Assembly (NCBI GenBank): GCA_027449025.1
Contig: DAIDMK010000006.1
Span: 27,950-91,949 of the forward strand
DNA length: 64,000 bases
Origin: Lutibacter sp.
Lineage (GTDB): Bacteria; Bacteroidota; Bacteroidia; Flavobacteriales; Flavobacteriaceae
Direction of reading: 5' to 3'
This document shows positions 24,581 to 34,735 of this stretch, one piece after another. The notes below the pieces were generated by a model. The model was given only the letters and a program-made list of their open reading frames with translations, was not told where the DNA came from and made no database searches. Position numbers and translations under genes: made by a program. Each line of letters opens with the position of its first letter. Positions within the stretch are counted from its first letter, which is position 1.

Positions 24581-27500
24581 TTTTTTTATTTTTATTTTTT
24601 TTAAAATCTAAAATCCGATCAAAATTTTCAATTGTATCAAGCGGTTTTATACTATTGATTGAATCTATTATTATTTTTTTCTTTTTAAGTCCTAATTTTT
24701 GGAGTAATTCTTTACCGTTATCAAAATCAATTTGATACCTTAACCCTATTCCTTGGGTGTATCCTTCCTCTTCTTCAGAATATTGAATTTCATTTTGACG
24801 GTTGAATACTGATGATCTTAAGGTTCCTTCTTCATTCAGTAAAAACTCAACATTTACTTCGCCAATAATATTGGTTTGGCTACTGTTACCCATTGGAACA
24901 CCAACTTTTCCATTGATAATAATGCGATCATTGAGCTGATAATCCAACCCTATAGCCAATTGGTCCTCAATATTTAAATTGTCAACCTTTCCTCTTTCGC
25001 CAACGGTATATTCAGGTCTCAGCTTAAAACGATTGTTTCCCTGATTAAAAATATTATCAAAGGCATTTGAAAGAATGTCAAAACCAGTTCCATACAGCGC
25101 GGTACTACTATTAACGCTTAAATCGCTTTCATTATAAAAACTTCCCGAAATAAGCAAAGATATAAACTGGACTGTTTTGTTGTTTAAATTATCGCTGTTT
25201 AGTCTAAAATTCAACTCTGAAGCCACTGTTGAACTCGCGTTCGGGATTTCAATGTCAAATTCTCTTTGGGTATTAAACAGTTCTCCAGAAAAACGGGTTA
25301 CCAAATCTATAGGAATTTTTCTATTGGACGAAATGTTTTCAAGCATAGATCTCGGATTTGCAGAAACTCTGTAAACTGCCTCAATATCAATATCAGCAGT
25401 TAAGGGATCGCCATTCCAGGAAATACTTCCTCCTTTTTTCACAATAAACGGTTTGTTTATAAAACCACCATATTTAAAGTTATAAATTCCATTGTCCACA
25501 ATAAAGTCACCATACATTTCAAACTTATCTTTGGTGTCCAATGCAATTTGCAAATTACCTGTTCCACTTCCTCTTAAAAAACTTCCAGTTGATTTATCCA
25601 AAACCATTTCAACAACGGCATCTTTTGTGACATCAATATTGAAATTTAAGGACAACCCTTTTAGTTTTTCGGAAATATATTTTCTCCTAGTTTCTTCATT
25701 TTCTTTAGAATTGCTTTTATTTACAAAACGAATTAATTGAGAAGATTCAGCAGTTTTCACATCGCTTACAGGAATTGTAAGGTGTGTACCTCTTTTTGTT
25801 TTTCCAACAACGTTAATCACCAGCTTATCTGTTGGTCCAAATAAGTTGGCGTAGCCTTCTAAAAATCCAGTGCCGTAATACACGGAGTTTTCCTGCTCAA
25901 CGGTATTTAATACCAATAAGTTTTTTGTATTTACGTTTAAATTCAATCGCCAAGTTTCAAAATTATTATGGTTGATTGTTCCTGTTAATTTTCCTCTTGT
26001 GTTAAATTTTTTATCCTTTAATTGAACATCCTCAAAGTTAAATGTTTGATTTTTCAAAGAAACAATGCTGGTTCCTTCAAAGTCATAATCCACATTTAAA
26101 TAAGGTAAATACAATCCGGCTTGGTCTAAAAACAACTCGCCTTCCATGGTTGGATTGTTTAGCAAGCCTGTTAAATGAGCATTTCCATAGGCAAATCCCC
26201 TAATATTTGTAAACACATCTTGCCCCAAGGGCGAAAACGGAGCTAATTTAAATTCCTCAAATTCGAGCTGCATATCCAAGGTTGGATTTTTAGGTGTAAA
26301 ATCGAGATCACCAACTGCCGAAAAACTTACGGTATTTTTATTCTTCAAGGTAACATTAACGCCATATTCCCTTATTGAATTTTTTCCCTCAACTGCCACT
26401 ATTAAATCTCCAAGTTCGGAGCCATTGAGATTAAAATCATTGATTGAAAAGTTCGCTGTTGGCTTTATTTTTTTATTTAACTGTTTATAATTAAGGGAAC
26501 CGTTCATAATACCTTTTAACGCTATATTGTCAATTTCAGGTGTAATTGTGGCCAAATTTACATTTTCAAATTTAAAAGTCAAATCTTTTGAAATGGTGTC
26601 GCGCACTTGTCCGAAAAACTCAATTTTTTGATCGTCTGAAATGATTAGAAATGGACTGAAGTCGAAAGTTTTTGTTTTATCATCATAAACCAATTTATTG
26701 TCAAAATTATCTTCAGGATTGATAATCCATTTGGTGTCTTTAAAAGTAAAATTCGATTTTTGAAGTCCGAAAACGGATTTATTTTCTTTATTAAAAGTGT
26801 GATAAAATGCCAGATCATAGTTCTCAGTATCTTTATCACCTCCCAAAAATTCGGTTCTAAAATACAAGGTGTCATTTAGCGTAATGTTCACCAATTGCAA
26901 TTTGGCTATATTATAATTTTTGGTACTTATTTTAGCAACTGAAAGTTGTGTATTAAATAATGGGTTTTTGGTGTCTATTTGCAAATTCAGTGAATCAATG
27001 GTATTGTCAAATGCGATAATTTCTGGCGATTTAATATTTAGCCTAAACAAATTATCGTCAGAATTTAAATTTCCCACAATGAATGTATTTGCTGCAAGCG
27101 TTACTTCCGGATAAAAAACCTCCAAAATTTTGTTGTAAATTTTAAATTTAAAATCAAGTTCCTGACCTGCAGTAACCTCAAAAGGTTTGTAGTTTGAATA
27201 AATGCTTCCCAAGGAATTTTTCATCAGTTTCACCAATTCGGTAAACTTAAATTTCCCTTTAATATAACCATTCACAATTTCGGTAGAATTTACGGTAATT
27301 GTTCTTTCATCTCCTTCAAAAGCAGAGGTTATATTGAAATCTTTAAAGAAATAGCTATCTTTTTGGTTGATGTATAATGCATTTTTAAAATCTGCGGTTC
27401 CTGCCAAATCATTCAAAGAATTCCCAGAAACTTTTATCTCAATATCTCCTTTAACTTTTGAAATGCTGTCACGTTTAAAAAGATTCAATGTATTTAAATC

Positions 27501-29012
27501 CAAATAATCAATTTTAGTTTTAAAATCGAAGGTGTAGATTCTTTTCGAAAAATCAGCCAAACCAATAAAGTTCAGCTTAATATTATCATCATTCACCTCC
27601 ATTTCACCATCAAAATGTTTGTTTTTTATGAAACCATTTATATCAACATTGGTATAAGTATAGCCTTTAAATTGTAGTTTGGAAATATGTCCTTTAATTG
27701 AAGTATTCATTTTTTCCAAGGTAAAGCCTTTTCCGTTAACATCGGCTTCAGAAGTAAGATCCCCCAATAGAGGATCATTTAAAATATTGCCCAATCCAAA
27801 ATCAATTACTGCTACATGGCCAAAATAAGATGCGTTGTTTATATCGTCAATATTGGTCAGTTCCAAATCTGTAATCAGGGTGCCAATATCAGTTTTCATA
27901 ATAACATCGGCATTGATTAAATCTTCTGTAATATAGGTGAATCCACTTACCGAAAATTTTCCTAATTTTTTAAATGATGATGGAAGTTGTTTTCCCAAAA
28001 TATTAGGAAGTAAGTCTTTTAAATGGTCATAATCCGAAGACAATCTTGTTAAATTGGCCGCCAAAGAAAATCCTTCCTCTCGATTAAACACGTTTTGGAA
28101 ATGCAGTGTTCCAATAATTTCAGCGCCTTGGTCGGTTTCCAACGCCAATTTATCTGTCTTAAAATCATTTAGATTTCCCGATATTTTTGTTGAAAAATGA
28201 AGCACATCATTTGAGCCCAGTTCACTATAAAACTTTCTTAAATCCACCAAAGACAAATCGGCATTCTTAACGTCGGCATTAAGAACCACTTTGTTGTTAA
28301 AATCGGAGAAATCTTCTCTACTATAGGAAAAATTGATGTCGGCAACCAGCGTAGATTTGTCTGTCAACAATTCGGCATTCAAAAAATTCATGGCTGTTTT
28401 TGAATAGGAAAAATTGGTCGACAAGCTTTGAACTTCTATATTATGATTTTCAATAAAATGAAGATTATGGATATCAGCATAAACATTTGGTCCATCTATT
28501 TTAAAGTTTTTGGCGCTTCCATTAATTTCTTTAAAAAACAGCGGTTTGCTATTTTCTATATTTTCATCAAATAACTCAACATATCCGTCGGTTAATTTTA
28601 ACCTTGATGAGGTAAGCAAAAACCCAGAAGGTTTGGTAGGTGTGGTACCATCATCAAACTTATCTATAAACATGGTAAAGGCATCATACTTATCACCTTT
28701 ATATGTTTTCATATTTAAGACAAACTTCTCTAGAGAAAATTGACCGAAATTTAATTTTCCGTTAATCAAATTCCGATAACTTAAAACAGATGTTGTTAAA
28801 CTTTGAACATAAACCAAAGTATCTGAATGATGGTCTTTAATCAACACTTCATTCAATTCAACATTTCCCAAAAAAGACAAATCGACTCTTTTAACATTGA
28901 TGTCAACATTAAAATCTTTTCTTAAAAAATCGGTAGCCGCTTTCCCCAAACGCGTTTGAACGGATGATAGAGATAGCAAGAAACTTACCAGTGCCAATAA
29001 AATCACTAGCAC
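24573..29012 (-). CDS. tamB: TamB-like translocation/assembly module protein (AsmA-like)
   Basis: The 1479-residue protein is annotated from a GTG. It has an N-terminal membrane anchor (ILLALVSFLLSLSSVQTRLGKAATDFL) and a very long beta-rich middle (elongated hydrophobic-groove repeats). The conserved C-terminal TamB domain covers about 1100-1430 (GTGNLQIALDTKDKFEMYGDF, NGIYNFKYGGFINKPF, GGSISWNGDPLTADIDIEAVY). TamB-type proteins bridge inner and outer membranes for lipid transport or outer-membrane protein assembly. The basic segment LIKRFKKIVAKILL, usual before the anchor, lies in frame upstream of the GTG, so the true start is uncertain. Confidence 0.85.
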   Translation of the reverse strand: MLVILLALVSFLLSLSSVQTRLGKAATDFLRKDFNVDINVKRVDLSFLGNVELNEVLIKDHHSDTLVYVQSLTTSVLSYRNLINGKLNFGQFSLEKFVLNMKTYKGDKYDAFTMFIDKFDDGTTPTKPSGFLLTSSRLKLTDGYVELFDENIENSKPLFFKEINGSAKNFKIDGPNVYADIHNLHFIENHNIEVQSLSTNFSYSKTAMNFLNAELLTDKSTLVADINFSYSREDFSDFNNKVVLNADVKNADLSLVDLRKFYSELGSNDVLHFSTKISGNLNDFKTDKLALETDQGAEIIGTLHFQNVFNREEGFSLAANLTRLSSDYDHLKDLLPNILGKQLPSSFKKLGKFSVSGFTYITEDLINADVIMKTDIGTLITDLELTNIDDINNASYFGHVAVIDFGLGNILNDPLLGDLTSEADVNGKGFTLEKMNTSIKGHISKLQFKGYTYTNVDINGFIKNKHFDGEMEVNDDNIKLNFIGLADFSKRIYTFDFKTKIDYLDLNTLNLFKRDSISKVKGDIEIKVSGNSLNDLAGTADFKNALYINQKDSYFFKDFNITSAFEGDERTITVNSTEIVNGYIKGKFKFTELVKLMKNSLGSIYSNYKPFEVTAGQELDFKFKIYNKILEVFYPEVTLAANTFIVGNLNSDDNLFRLNIKSPEIIAFDNTIDSLNLQIDTKNPLFNTQLSVAKISTKNYNIAKLQLVNITLNDTLYFRTEFLGGDKDTENYDLAFYHTFNKENKSVFGLQKSNFTFKDTKWIINPEDNFDNKLVYDDKTKTFDFSPFLIISDDQKIEFFGQVRDTISKDLTFKFENVNLATITPEIDNIALKGIMNGSLNYKQLNKKIKPTANFSINDFNLNGSELGDLIVAVEGKNSIREYGVNVTLKNKNTVSFSAVGDLDFTPKNPTLDMQLEFEEFKLAPFSPLGQDVFTNIRGFAYGNAHLTGLLNNPTMEGELFLDQAGLYLPYLNVDYDFEGTSIVSLKNQTFNFEDVQLKDKKFNTRGKLTGTINHNNFETWRLNLNVNTKNLLVLNTVEQENSVYYGTGFLEGYANLFGPTDKLVINVVGKTKRGTHLTIPVSDVKTAESSQLIRFVNKSNSKENEETRRKYISEKLKGLSLNFNIDVTKDAVVEMVLDKSTGSFLRGSGTGNLQIALDTKDKFEMYGDFIVDNGIYNFKYGGFINKPFIVKKGGSISWNGDPLTADIDIEAVYRVSANPRSMLENISSNRKIPIDLVTRFSGELFNTQREFDIEIPNASSTVASELNFRLNSDNLNNKTVQFISLLISGSFYNESDLSVNSSTALYGTGFDILSNAFDNIFNQGNNRFKLRPEYTVGERGKVDNLNIEDQLAIGLDYQLNDRIIINGKVGVPMGNSSQTNIIGEVNVEFLLNEEGTLRSSVFNRQNEIQYSEEEEGYTQGIGLRYQIDFDNGKELLQKLGLKKKKIIIDSINSIKPLDTIENFDRILDFKKNKNKKNE

Positions 29013-29057
29013 AAGCAGTATTTTTGCAACTATTTTTTTAAATCGTTTGATAAGCGT

Positions 29058-29065
29058 TAAATTTG
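29058..29065 (+). promoter_or_regulatory. -7 box TAAATTTG of tsaD
   Basis: This exact TAnnTTTG match overlaps the track start of tsaD (a TTG at 29063), which shows that codon is not the start. It lies inside the upstream in-frame extension of tamB on the other strand. Confidence 0.55.
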
Positions 29066-29104
29066 CATTTTTTATGGCAATTTTCGTGCCTTTATATGTT
29101 ACTG

Positions 29105-30139
29105 ATGGTCAAAGATAAATCTATTTATATTCTAGGTATTGAATCTTCCTGCGATGATACCAGCGCTGCCGTAATTTGCAATGGCAAAGTACTAACAAAT
29201 GTTGTTGCAAACCAAGAAATTCACACCAAATATGGAGGCGTTGTTCCCGAATTGGCTTCGCGTGCCCATCAACAAAATATTGTGCCCGTAATTCAACAGG
29301 CAATTCAACAGGCAAATATCGATAAAAAACAGTTAAGTGCCATCGCTTTTACACGCGGACCTGGCTTAATGGGGTCATTATTGGTTGGAAGTTCTTTTGC
29401 GAGGTCACTTTCACTGGCTTTAAACATTCCGTTAATTTCTGTAAATCATATGCAGGCTCACGTTTTAGCTCATTTTATTGATGATGAAAAGCAGGAAAAA
29501 CCGCCTTTTCCATTTTTATGTTTAACCATAAGCGGCGGACATACCCAAATTGTGAAAATTACCAGCTATTTTGACATGGAAGTTATAGGCGAAACTTTGG
29601 ATGATGCCGTTGGCGAAGCTTTTGACAAATCGGCTAAAATTTTGGGATTGCCTTATCCGGGAGGACCATTTGTAGATAAATACGCGAGACTTGGAAATCC
29701 GAATACTTTTGAGTTTTCCAAGCCAAAAATGGCCGATTTAAATTTTAGCTTCAGCGGATTAAAAACGGGGATTCTCTATTTTATTCAGAAAAAAGTTAAG
29801 GAAAATCCGAATTTTATAGAAGAAAACCTCAACGATATTTGTGCCTCCATTCAACGCACCATTGTTGAAATTTTGTTTGATAAACTTGAAAAAGCAGTTG
29901 AATTGACCGGAATAAAACATATAGCCATTGCCGGAGGTGTGAGCGCAAATTCAGAAATTAGAGAAACCTTAAAAGCTACTGAAGAAGAATTTGGATGGAA
30001 AACCTATATTCCAAAATTTGAATATACTACAGATAATGCCGGAATGATTGCCATTGTGGGGTATTTAAAATACTTGGAAAATGATTTTTCAAATCAAAAT
30101 ACCCGCACAACCGCACGATTGAAAGTGAACGAGAATTAA
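29105..30139 (+). CDS. tsaD: tRNA N6-adenosine threonylcarbamoyltransferase
   Basis: The protein has 344 residues from ATG 29105 (an ATG at 29096 is also possible). It transfers the threonylcarbamoyl group to A37 of ANN-decoding tRNAs together with TsaB and TsaE. It has ILGIESSCDDTSAAV, the metal-binding HMQAHVLAH, LTISGGHTQIV, LDDAVGEAFDKSAKILGLPYPGGP, FSFSGLKTG and AIAGGVSANSEIRE. The set is complete. It diverges from tamB and is followed by an intergenic hairpin repeat. Confidence 0.96.
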   Translation: MVKDKSIYILGIESSCDDTSAAVICNGKVLTNVVANQEIHTKYGGVVPELASRAHQQNIVPVIQQAIQQANIDKKQLSAIAFTRGPGLMGSLLVGSSFARSLSLALNIPLISVNHMQAHVLAHFIDDEKQEKPPFPFLCLTISGGHTQIVKITSYFDMEVIGETLDDAVGEAFDKSAKILGLPYPGGPFVDKYARLGNPNTFEFSKPKMADLNFSFSGLKTGILYFIQKKVKENPNFIEENLNDICASIQRTIVEILFDKLEKAVELTGIKHIAIAGGVSANSEIRETLKATEEEFGWKTYIPKFEYTTDNAGMIAIVGYLKYLENDFSNQNTRTTARLKVNEN

Positions 30140-30144
30140 TATCC

Positions 30145-30190
30145 TATCCCCAACCTTTTCCTTCCCGATAGATCGGAAGAAAGGGAACTT
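30145..30190 (+). repeat. Intergenic repeat with hairpin, copy B
   Basis: TATCCCCAACC...TTCCCGATAGATCGGAAGAAAGGGA starts 6 bp after the tsaD stop. TTCC-CGAT and ATCG-GAA pair with one bulge. It resembles copy A at 10972 at its ends and in the central CGATAG. It may also serve as a weak transcription end for the convergent tsaD and MscS genes. Confidence 0.6.
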
Positions 30191-30233
30191 TATTAGGTTT
30201 AGAAATAAACTTTGAACTTTCAACTTTGAGCTT

Positions 30234-31508
30234 TCAGCTTTTTTCCGCCAAAGACCTTAAATCTTTTCCTGTTGGTTCTTCAAAAATTTCCAAATCAAAA
30301 TAAGGAACAGAAGCTATCACATGGTCAAAAATATCGGCCATAATAGCTTCAAAATTCACCCAACGCTTGTCGCTGATAAAGCAATATATTTCCAAAGGAA
30401 TTCCTTTAGAAGTTGGTTCCAATTGCCTAACCATTAAAGAAAGTTCTTTATTTACGGCAGAATTCTCATTTAAATAGCTATTCAAATATTTTCTGAAGAC
30501 ACCAAAGTTGGTTTGGTTTCTTCCGTTGATTAAAACCGATTTGTCAGCTCCAGCTTTTTCATTATACTTCAAAATTTCACGTTGTCTATGTTCAATATAT
30601 TTTGTAACCGTTTGAATTTTTTTGTATTCCTCCACTTTTTCATCTGTTAAAAATTTAATGGAAGATTGTTTAATTAAAATGGCTCTTTTGATACGTCTTC
30701 CACCAGATTCCTCCATTCCTCGCCAGTTTTGAAAAGAATCTGAAATTAAGCTGTAGGTTGGGATAGTGGTATAAGTATTGTCCCAATTTTGAACAAGAAC
30801 AGTTGCCAAATTAATGCCTGTCACATAACCATCGGCACCAAATTTGTTGTAGGTGATCCAATCACCAATTCTTACAATATCGTTAACAGAAACTTGAATT
30901 GAAGCGACAAAACCTAATATGGTGTCTTTAAAAATTAATAAGATTACTGCGGAAGCTGCCCCAAGAGTGGCAAAGCTCATAATATCTTTTCCTGTTAATT
31001 GATACACAATAAAAATTGCGGCAATCCCCCAAAAAAAAAGCATCATTACCTGCATATAACTCTCCAAAGGTTTGTCTCTGTATCTATCTTTGGTGCGCAA
31101 ATATTTTTGGGTCGATCTCAAAAAACTTCGAAGAATTTTAACAACCAATACAACGCCATAAACATTTATGGCAATACTAAAAACATTAAGCAACGTTGGG
31201 AATTCACCAACAACATAAGGAACGCTGTATTTTAAGACATAAATAGGAATTATATGCGCAATATATCTTGGAAAATTACTTTGTGCCAAAAAATCATCAA
31301 AAGCAGTTTTTGTTTGGAGGGAAAATACTTTAAAGGATGTAATAATTACTTTTCGTAAGATTCTATCGAGAAATAATGCCGCCAAGCCAATAATAATACT
31401 GGTTGCAACCAAATTTATGGAATCTGCCCAAAAAGGAATCATTCCTTTTTCAACTAAATAATTTTCAATAATATTGGTATAATTTGATATTTCGAAATCC
31501 TTTAACAT
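30234..31508 (-). CDS. MscS-family mechanosensitive channel, large YbdG-like form
   Basis: The 424-residue inner-membrane protein has about five membrane helices (residues about 20-220), with the pore-lining helix near GAASAVILLIFKDTILGFVASIQVSVNDI. The conserved beta domain follows (VRIGDWITYNKFGADGYVTGI...TTIPTYSLISDSFQNWRGME), then a long soluble C-terminus. The family gates in response to membrane tension and protects against osmotic downshock. The SLISDSFQNWRGM block is typical of the YbdG branch. DUF3817 lies 3 bp upstream in the same transcription unit. Confidence 0.88.
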   Translation of the reverse strand: MLKDFEISNYTNIIENYLVEKGMIPFWADSINLVATSIIIGLAALFLDRILRKVIITSFKVFSLQTKTAFDDFLAQSNFPRYIAHIIPIYVLKYSVPYVVGEFPTLLNVFSIAINVYGVVLVVKILRSFLRSTQKYLRTKDRYRDKPLESYMQVMMLFFWGIAAIFIVYQLTGKDIMSFATLGAASAVILLIFKDTILGFVASIQVSVNDIVRIGDWITYNKFGADGYVTGINLATVLVQNWDNTYTTIPTYSLISDSFQNWRGMEESGGRRIKRAILIKQSSIKFLTDEKVEEYKKIQTVTKYIEHRQREILKYNEKAGADKSVLINGRNQTNFGVFRKYLNSYLNENSAVNKELSLMVRQLEPTSKGIPLEIYCFISDKRWVNFEAIMADIFDHVIASVPYFDLEIFEEPTGKDLRSLAEKS

Positions 31509-31511
31509 TTC

Positions 31512-31787
31512 CTAAAGCTTTAAATGTTTTTTATCAATATAAATAGCGCCAAATGGAATTAATGAAGCAAACATCACAATTCCAAAAGTTTTTATACTCC
31601 ATTTTAACTCGTAAAAAACCATGATGGCTAAAACAACAAACAGCAAAAATAAGATTCCGTGCACCATTCCAACAACCCGCACCATTTGCGGCAAGTTCCA
31701 AATATATTTTAAGGGCATGGCCATAAATAATAATATTAAGAGAGAAAAACCTTCAATAAGTGTAATAATTCTAAATGCTTTAATCAT
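31512..31787 (-). CDS. DUF3817 membrane protein
   Basis: The 91-residue protein has three membrane helices and the DUF3817 pattern: FRIITLIEGFSLLILLFMAMPLKYI, MVRVVGMVHGILFLLFVVLAI, and a C-terminal YIDKKHLK. Family members occur near transporters and at the ends of cytochrome oxidase assembly proteins. No reaction is known. It has its own -7 box and is followed 3 bp later by the MscS-type channel. Confidence 0.85.
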   Translation of the reverse strand: MIKAFRIITLIEGFSLLILLFMAMPLKYIWNLPQMVRVVGMVHGILFLLFVVLAIMVFYELKWSIKTFGIVMFASLIPFGAIYIDKKHLKL

Positions 31788-31813
31788 TGTTTTTTCGATT
31801 TTTTAGTTAAATG

Positions 31814-31821
31814 CAAAGTTA
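31814..31821 (-). promoter_or_regulatory. -7 box TAACTTTG of DUF3817-mscS
   Basis: This exact TAnnTTTG match on the minus strand lies 26 bases before the DUF3817 start. Confidence 0.55.
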
Positions 31822-32120
31822 AAATTTTTAAGCTTATATGTAGCATTTATTCGTGTCTTTAAACTTTCTGATTAATAAGCTTTCAATAAATTCACACCTT
31901 TTAAACTAACTTATTTATTTAAAAATTTAAATAATTAACGCAATGTTACTAAAGATGCATCATTAATACCTAAAATTAATTCTAACCATTCTAAATAGGA
32001 GTCAACACACTTATCTTAAAGTAATTACCCATTTTCACAAAGTAACTTAAGTCAAATAATTTGTGTTTTATGTAATTAAATTTACATACTGATTAAAACA
32101 ATAAATAAAACAAAAACATT
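31822..32120. other. Intergenic stretch without a recognised gene
   Basis: This AT-rich stretch of about 300 bp precedes the cytochrome pseudogene. I see no open frame of note, no strong hairpin and no exact TAnnTTTG box on the plus strand. Confidence 0.5.
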
Positions 32121-32886
<766 letters not shown>

Positions 32887-32959
32887 ATTGGCTGCTTTTT
32901 CGCCTAACTTCCTCACTATTTAACTCTTAATACCCAACATTTATAAAATTTTCTCATCC

Positions 32960-33300
32960 TTAGGAAAGTATCGGATTTTCAACATCTTTGGTTAAATCAA
33001 AAAAAACCGTAAATACCCTATCGGAACCCAATCGTCTTAGATTATAAGTATAGGTTTTGCTGTCAACGGTAATCTGCTAAGCATTTGAAAATGCTGCAGG
33101 AAGTACATCAACAGTTTCTTCATCAGCCGGAAATACTTGCATATTGGGCATTCCATAATTTGTTGAAGTACCGCCATACATGGTTACTTTATCATTACTG
33201 CCATCTTCATGTCGGTGATCAAATTTTAGTTCAATATTGCCATTTTTGTATTTTAAAATCCAGGTTCTTGATCGATTGTCTCTAACCTTAAAAGGAATTA
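32960..33300 (-). pseudogene. Remnant of a conserved hypothetical protein (no start, internal stop)
   Basis: The minus strand reads RDNRSRTWILKYKNG, LKFDHRHEDGSNDKVTMYGG, then an in-frame TAG (33077-33079), and continues YTYNLRRLGSDRVFTVFFDL to TAA at 32960. No start codon precedes the frame and the DNA upstream has stops. I recall intact proteins with similar R-SRTW...DHRHEDG...TMYGG...NLRR-G--R-F motifs in several phyla, without a known function. At the stop codon a Trp is usual, so TGG to TAG is likely. The track's plus-strand ORF 33085-33285 is its shadow. Confidence 0.7.
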
Positions 33301-33369
33301 AATTTGCTAAAATACATTATTGAGTAAAAAATAAGCTCTTGAAAAATTTAGATAAAACGCCTATTATTT

Positions 33370-33401
33370 AATTATTGTTCGTACATTTGCGAATAATAAT
33401 T
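33370..33401 (+). promoter_or_regulatory. Promoter-operator of the arsR-type operon
   Basis: Two 12-bp arms, AATTATTGTTCG and CGAATAATAATT, are inverted repeats of each other with one mismatch. The 8 bases between them are exactly TACATTTG, a -7 box (33382-33389). The ATG of the ArsR-type regulator lies six bases after the right arm. A dimeric repressor bound here would cover the promoter, which fits autoregulation. Confidence 0.75.
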
Positions 33402-33407
33402 ATTCTT

Positions 33408-33713
33408 ATGAAAACTCTTTCAAAATCGGATTATTTTACCACAGAACAAGAACAAACGGCCAGGTTTGCAAAAGCTTTGGGACATCCTGTCAGAATTGCT
33501 ATTTTACAATTGCTCAATTCACAGGCTTGCTGTTTTCACGGCGATATGGCCGAAGTGCTTCCCATCGCAAAATCTACACTTTCACAGCACTTAAACGAAC
33601 TTAAAGATGCTGGCTTAATTAAGGGAACAATTACGCTCCCTACAGTTAAATACTGCGTCAATAAAGAAAACTGGGAGCTTGCCAAACAGTTATTAAACGC
33701 AGTCTTGAAATAA
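33408..33713 (+). CDS. ArsR/SmtB-family winged-helix repressor
   Basis: The protein has 101 residues from ATG 33408; the track start at 33375 lies inside the operator. The winged helix is clear: ARFAKALGHPVRIAILQLLN, then IAKSTLSQHLNELKDAGLIKGTI (recognition helix and wing). Vicinal cysteines in SQACCFHGDM are in the region where ArsR-type sensors bind metals or metalloids. It probably represses its own operon and is released by a thiol-reactive ligand. A permease and a methyltransferase follow at 44 bp and then by a 4-bp overlap. Confidence 0.9.
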   Translation: MKTLSKSDYFTTEQEQTARFAKALGHPVRIAILQLLNSQACCFHGDMAEVLPIAKSTLSQHLNELKDAGLIKGTITLPTVKYCVNKENWELAKQLLNAVLK

Positions 33714-33757
33714 TTTTAATGAATTAATAATTATATAAACAGCTTTAAAATAAAAAA

Positions 33758-34735
33758 ATGTTTGATTGGATACAACATTTAGCAGACTGGCTTATTTATT
33801 CCGTTTTTAATATTGATGCCAAAACCCATTTGGGCATTGCCCTCAACTTCTTTATTTATGATACCTTAAAAATTTTAATCCTTTTATTTGTTATTGTTTT
33901 TTTGATGGGCATTGTAAACACCTATTTCCCCATTGAAAAATTAAAAAACTACTTGAACCGTAAAAAACTTTATGGGCTAGAATACTTTTTCGCTTCAATA
34001 TTTGGGGCGATTACACCATTTTGCTCCTGCTCTTCTGTTCCATTGTTCATTGGTTTTGTACAAGGCGGAATACCTTTGGGGGTTACCTTTGCCTTTCTGA
34101 TTACTTCCCCTTTGGTAAATGAAGTTGCCATCGCCATGTTCTTGGGAATGTTTGGATTAAAAGCCACATTAATTTATGCTGGTTCTGGCATTTTGCTAGG
34201 AACTATCGGTGGCTGGTTATTGGGTAAATTTAATTTGGAACCACTTTTAACGGATTGGGTGAAACAGATTATGGCCAACACACAAACTTCCTATTCGGAA
34301 TTTGAAGAAGAAAAAAGAACCTTTAAACAACGACTTCCTGAAATCACCAAAAGTGCCTGGGATATTGTAAGAGGTGTTGTGGTTTTTGTACTAATAGGTA
34401 TTGCCATTGGTGCAGCGATGCACGGCTATGTGCCCGAAAATTTCTTTGCAACATACTTGGGAAGCAACGCTTGGTGGACTGTTCCAATGGCGGTTATTTT
34501 GGCCGTTCCTATGTACGCTAATGCGGCAGGAATTGTGCCTGTAATTCAGGTGTTTGTGGCAAAAGGCGTTCCTATTGGCACTGCCATCGCCTTTATGATG
34601 GCTACGGTTGGGCTATCTATACCAGAAGCCACCTTATTGAAAAAAGTAATGACATGGAAGTTAATTGCCATTTTCTTTTTTGTAGTAACGGTATTTATCA
34701 TCCTTTCTGGCTATTTATTTAATATTTTATTATGA
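33758..34735 (+). CDS. COG0701/DUF318 permease (ArsP/YraQ-like)
   Basis: The 325-residue inner-membrane protein has about eight helices. The hallmark ITPFCSCSSVPLFIGFVQGGIPLG (Cys-x-Cys-Ser-Ser-x-Pro) and a second half with MYANAAGIVPVIQVFVAKGVPIGTAIAFMMA are typical. The family includes ArsP, an efflux permease for trivalent organoarsenicals, and other metal-related exporters. Control by an adjacent ArsR-type gene supports export of a metalloid or soft metal. The substrate is inferred. Confidence 0.85.
   Translation: MFDWIQHLADWLIYSVFNIDAKTHLGIALNFFIYDTLKILILLFVIVFLMGIVNTYFPIEKLKNYLNRKKLYGLEYFFASIFGAITPFCSCSSVPLFIGFVQGGIPLGVTFAFLITSPLVNEVAIAMFLGMFGLKATLIYAGSGILLGTIGGWLLGKFNLEPLLTDWVKQIMANTQTSYSEFEEEKRTFKQRLPEITKSAWDIVRGVVVFVLIGIAIGAAMHGYVPENFFATYLGSNAWWTVPMAVILAVPMYANAAGIVPVIQVFVAKGVPIGTAIAFMMATVGLSIPEATLLKKVMTWKLIAIFFFVVTVFIILSGYLFNILL

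Noticed and set aside
33085-33285. 66-residue plus-strand ORF
   Set aside because: It is the antisense of a minus-strand pseudogene that has recognisable protein motifs.
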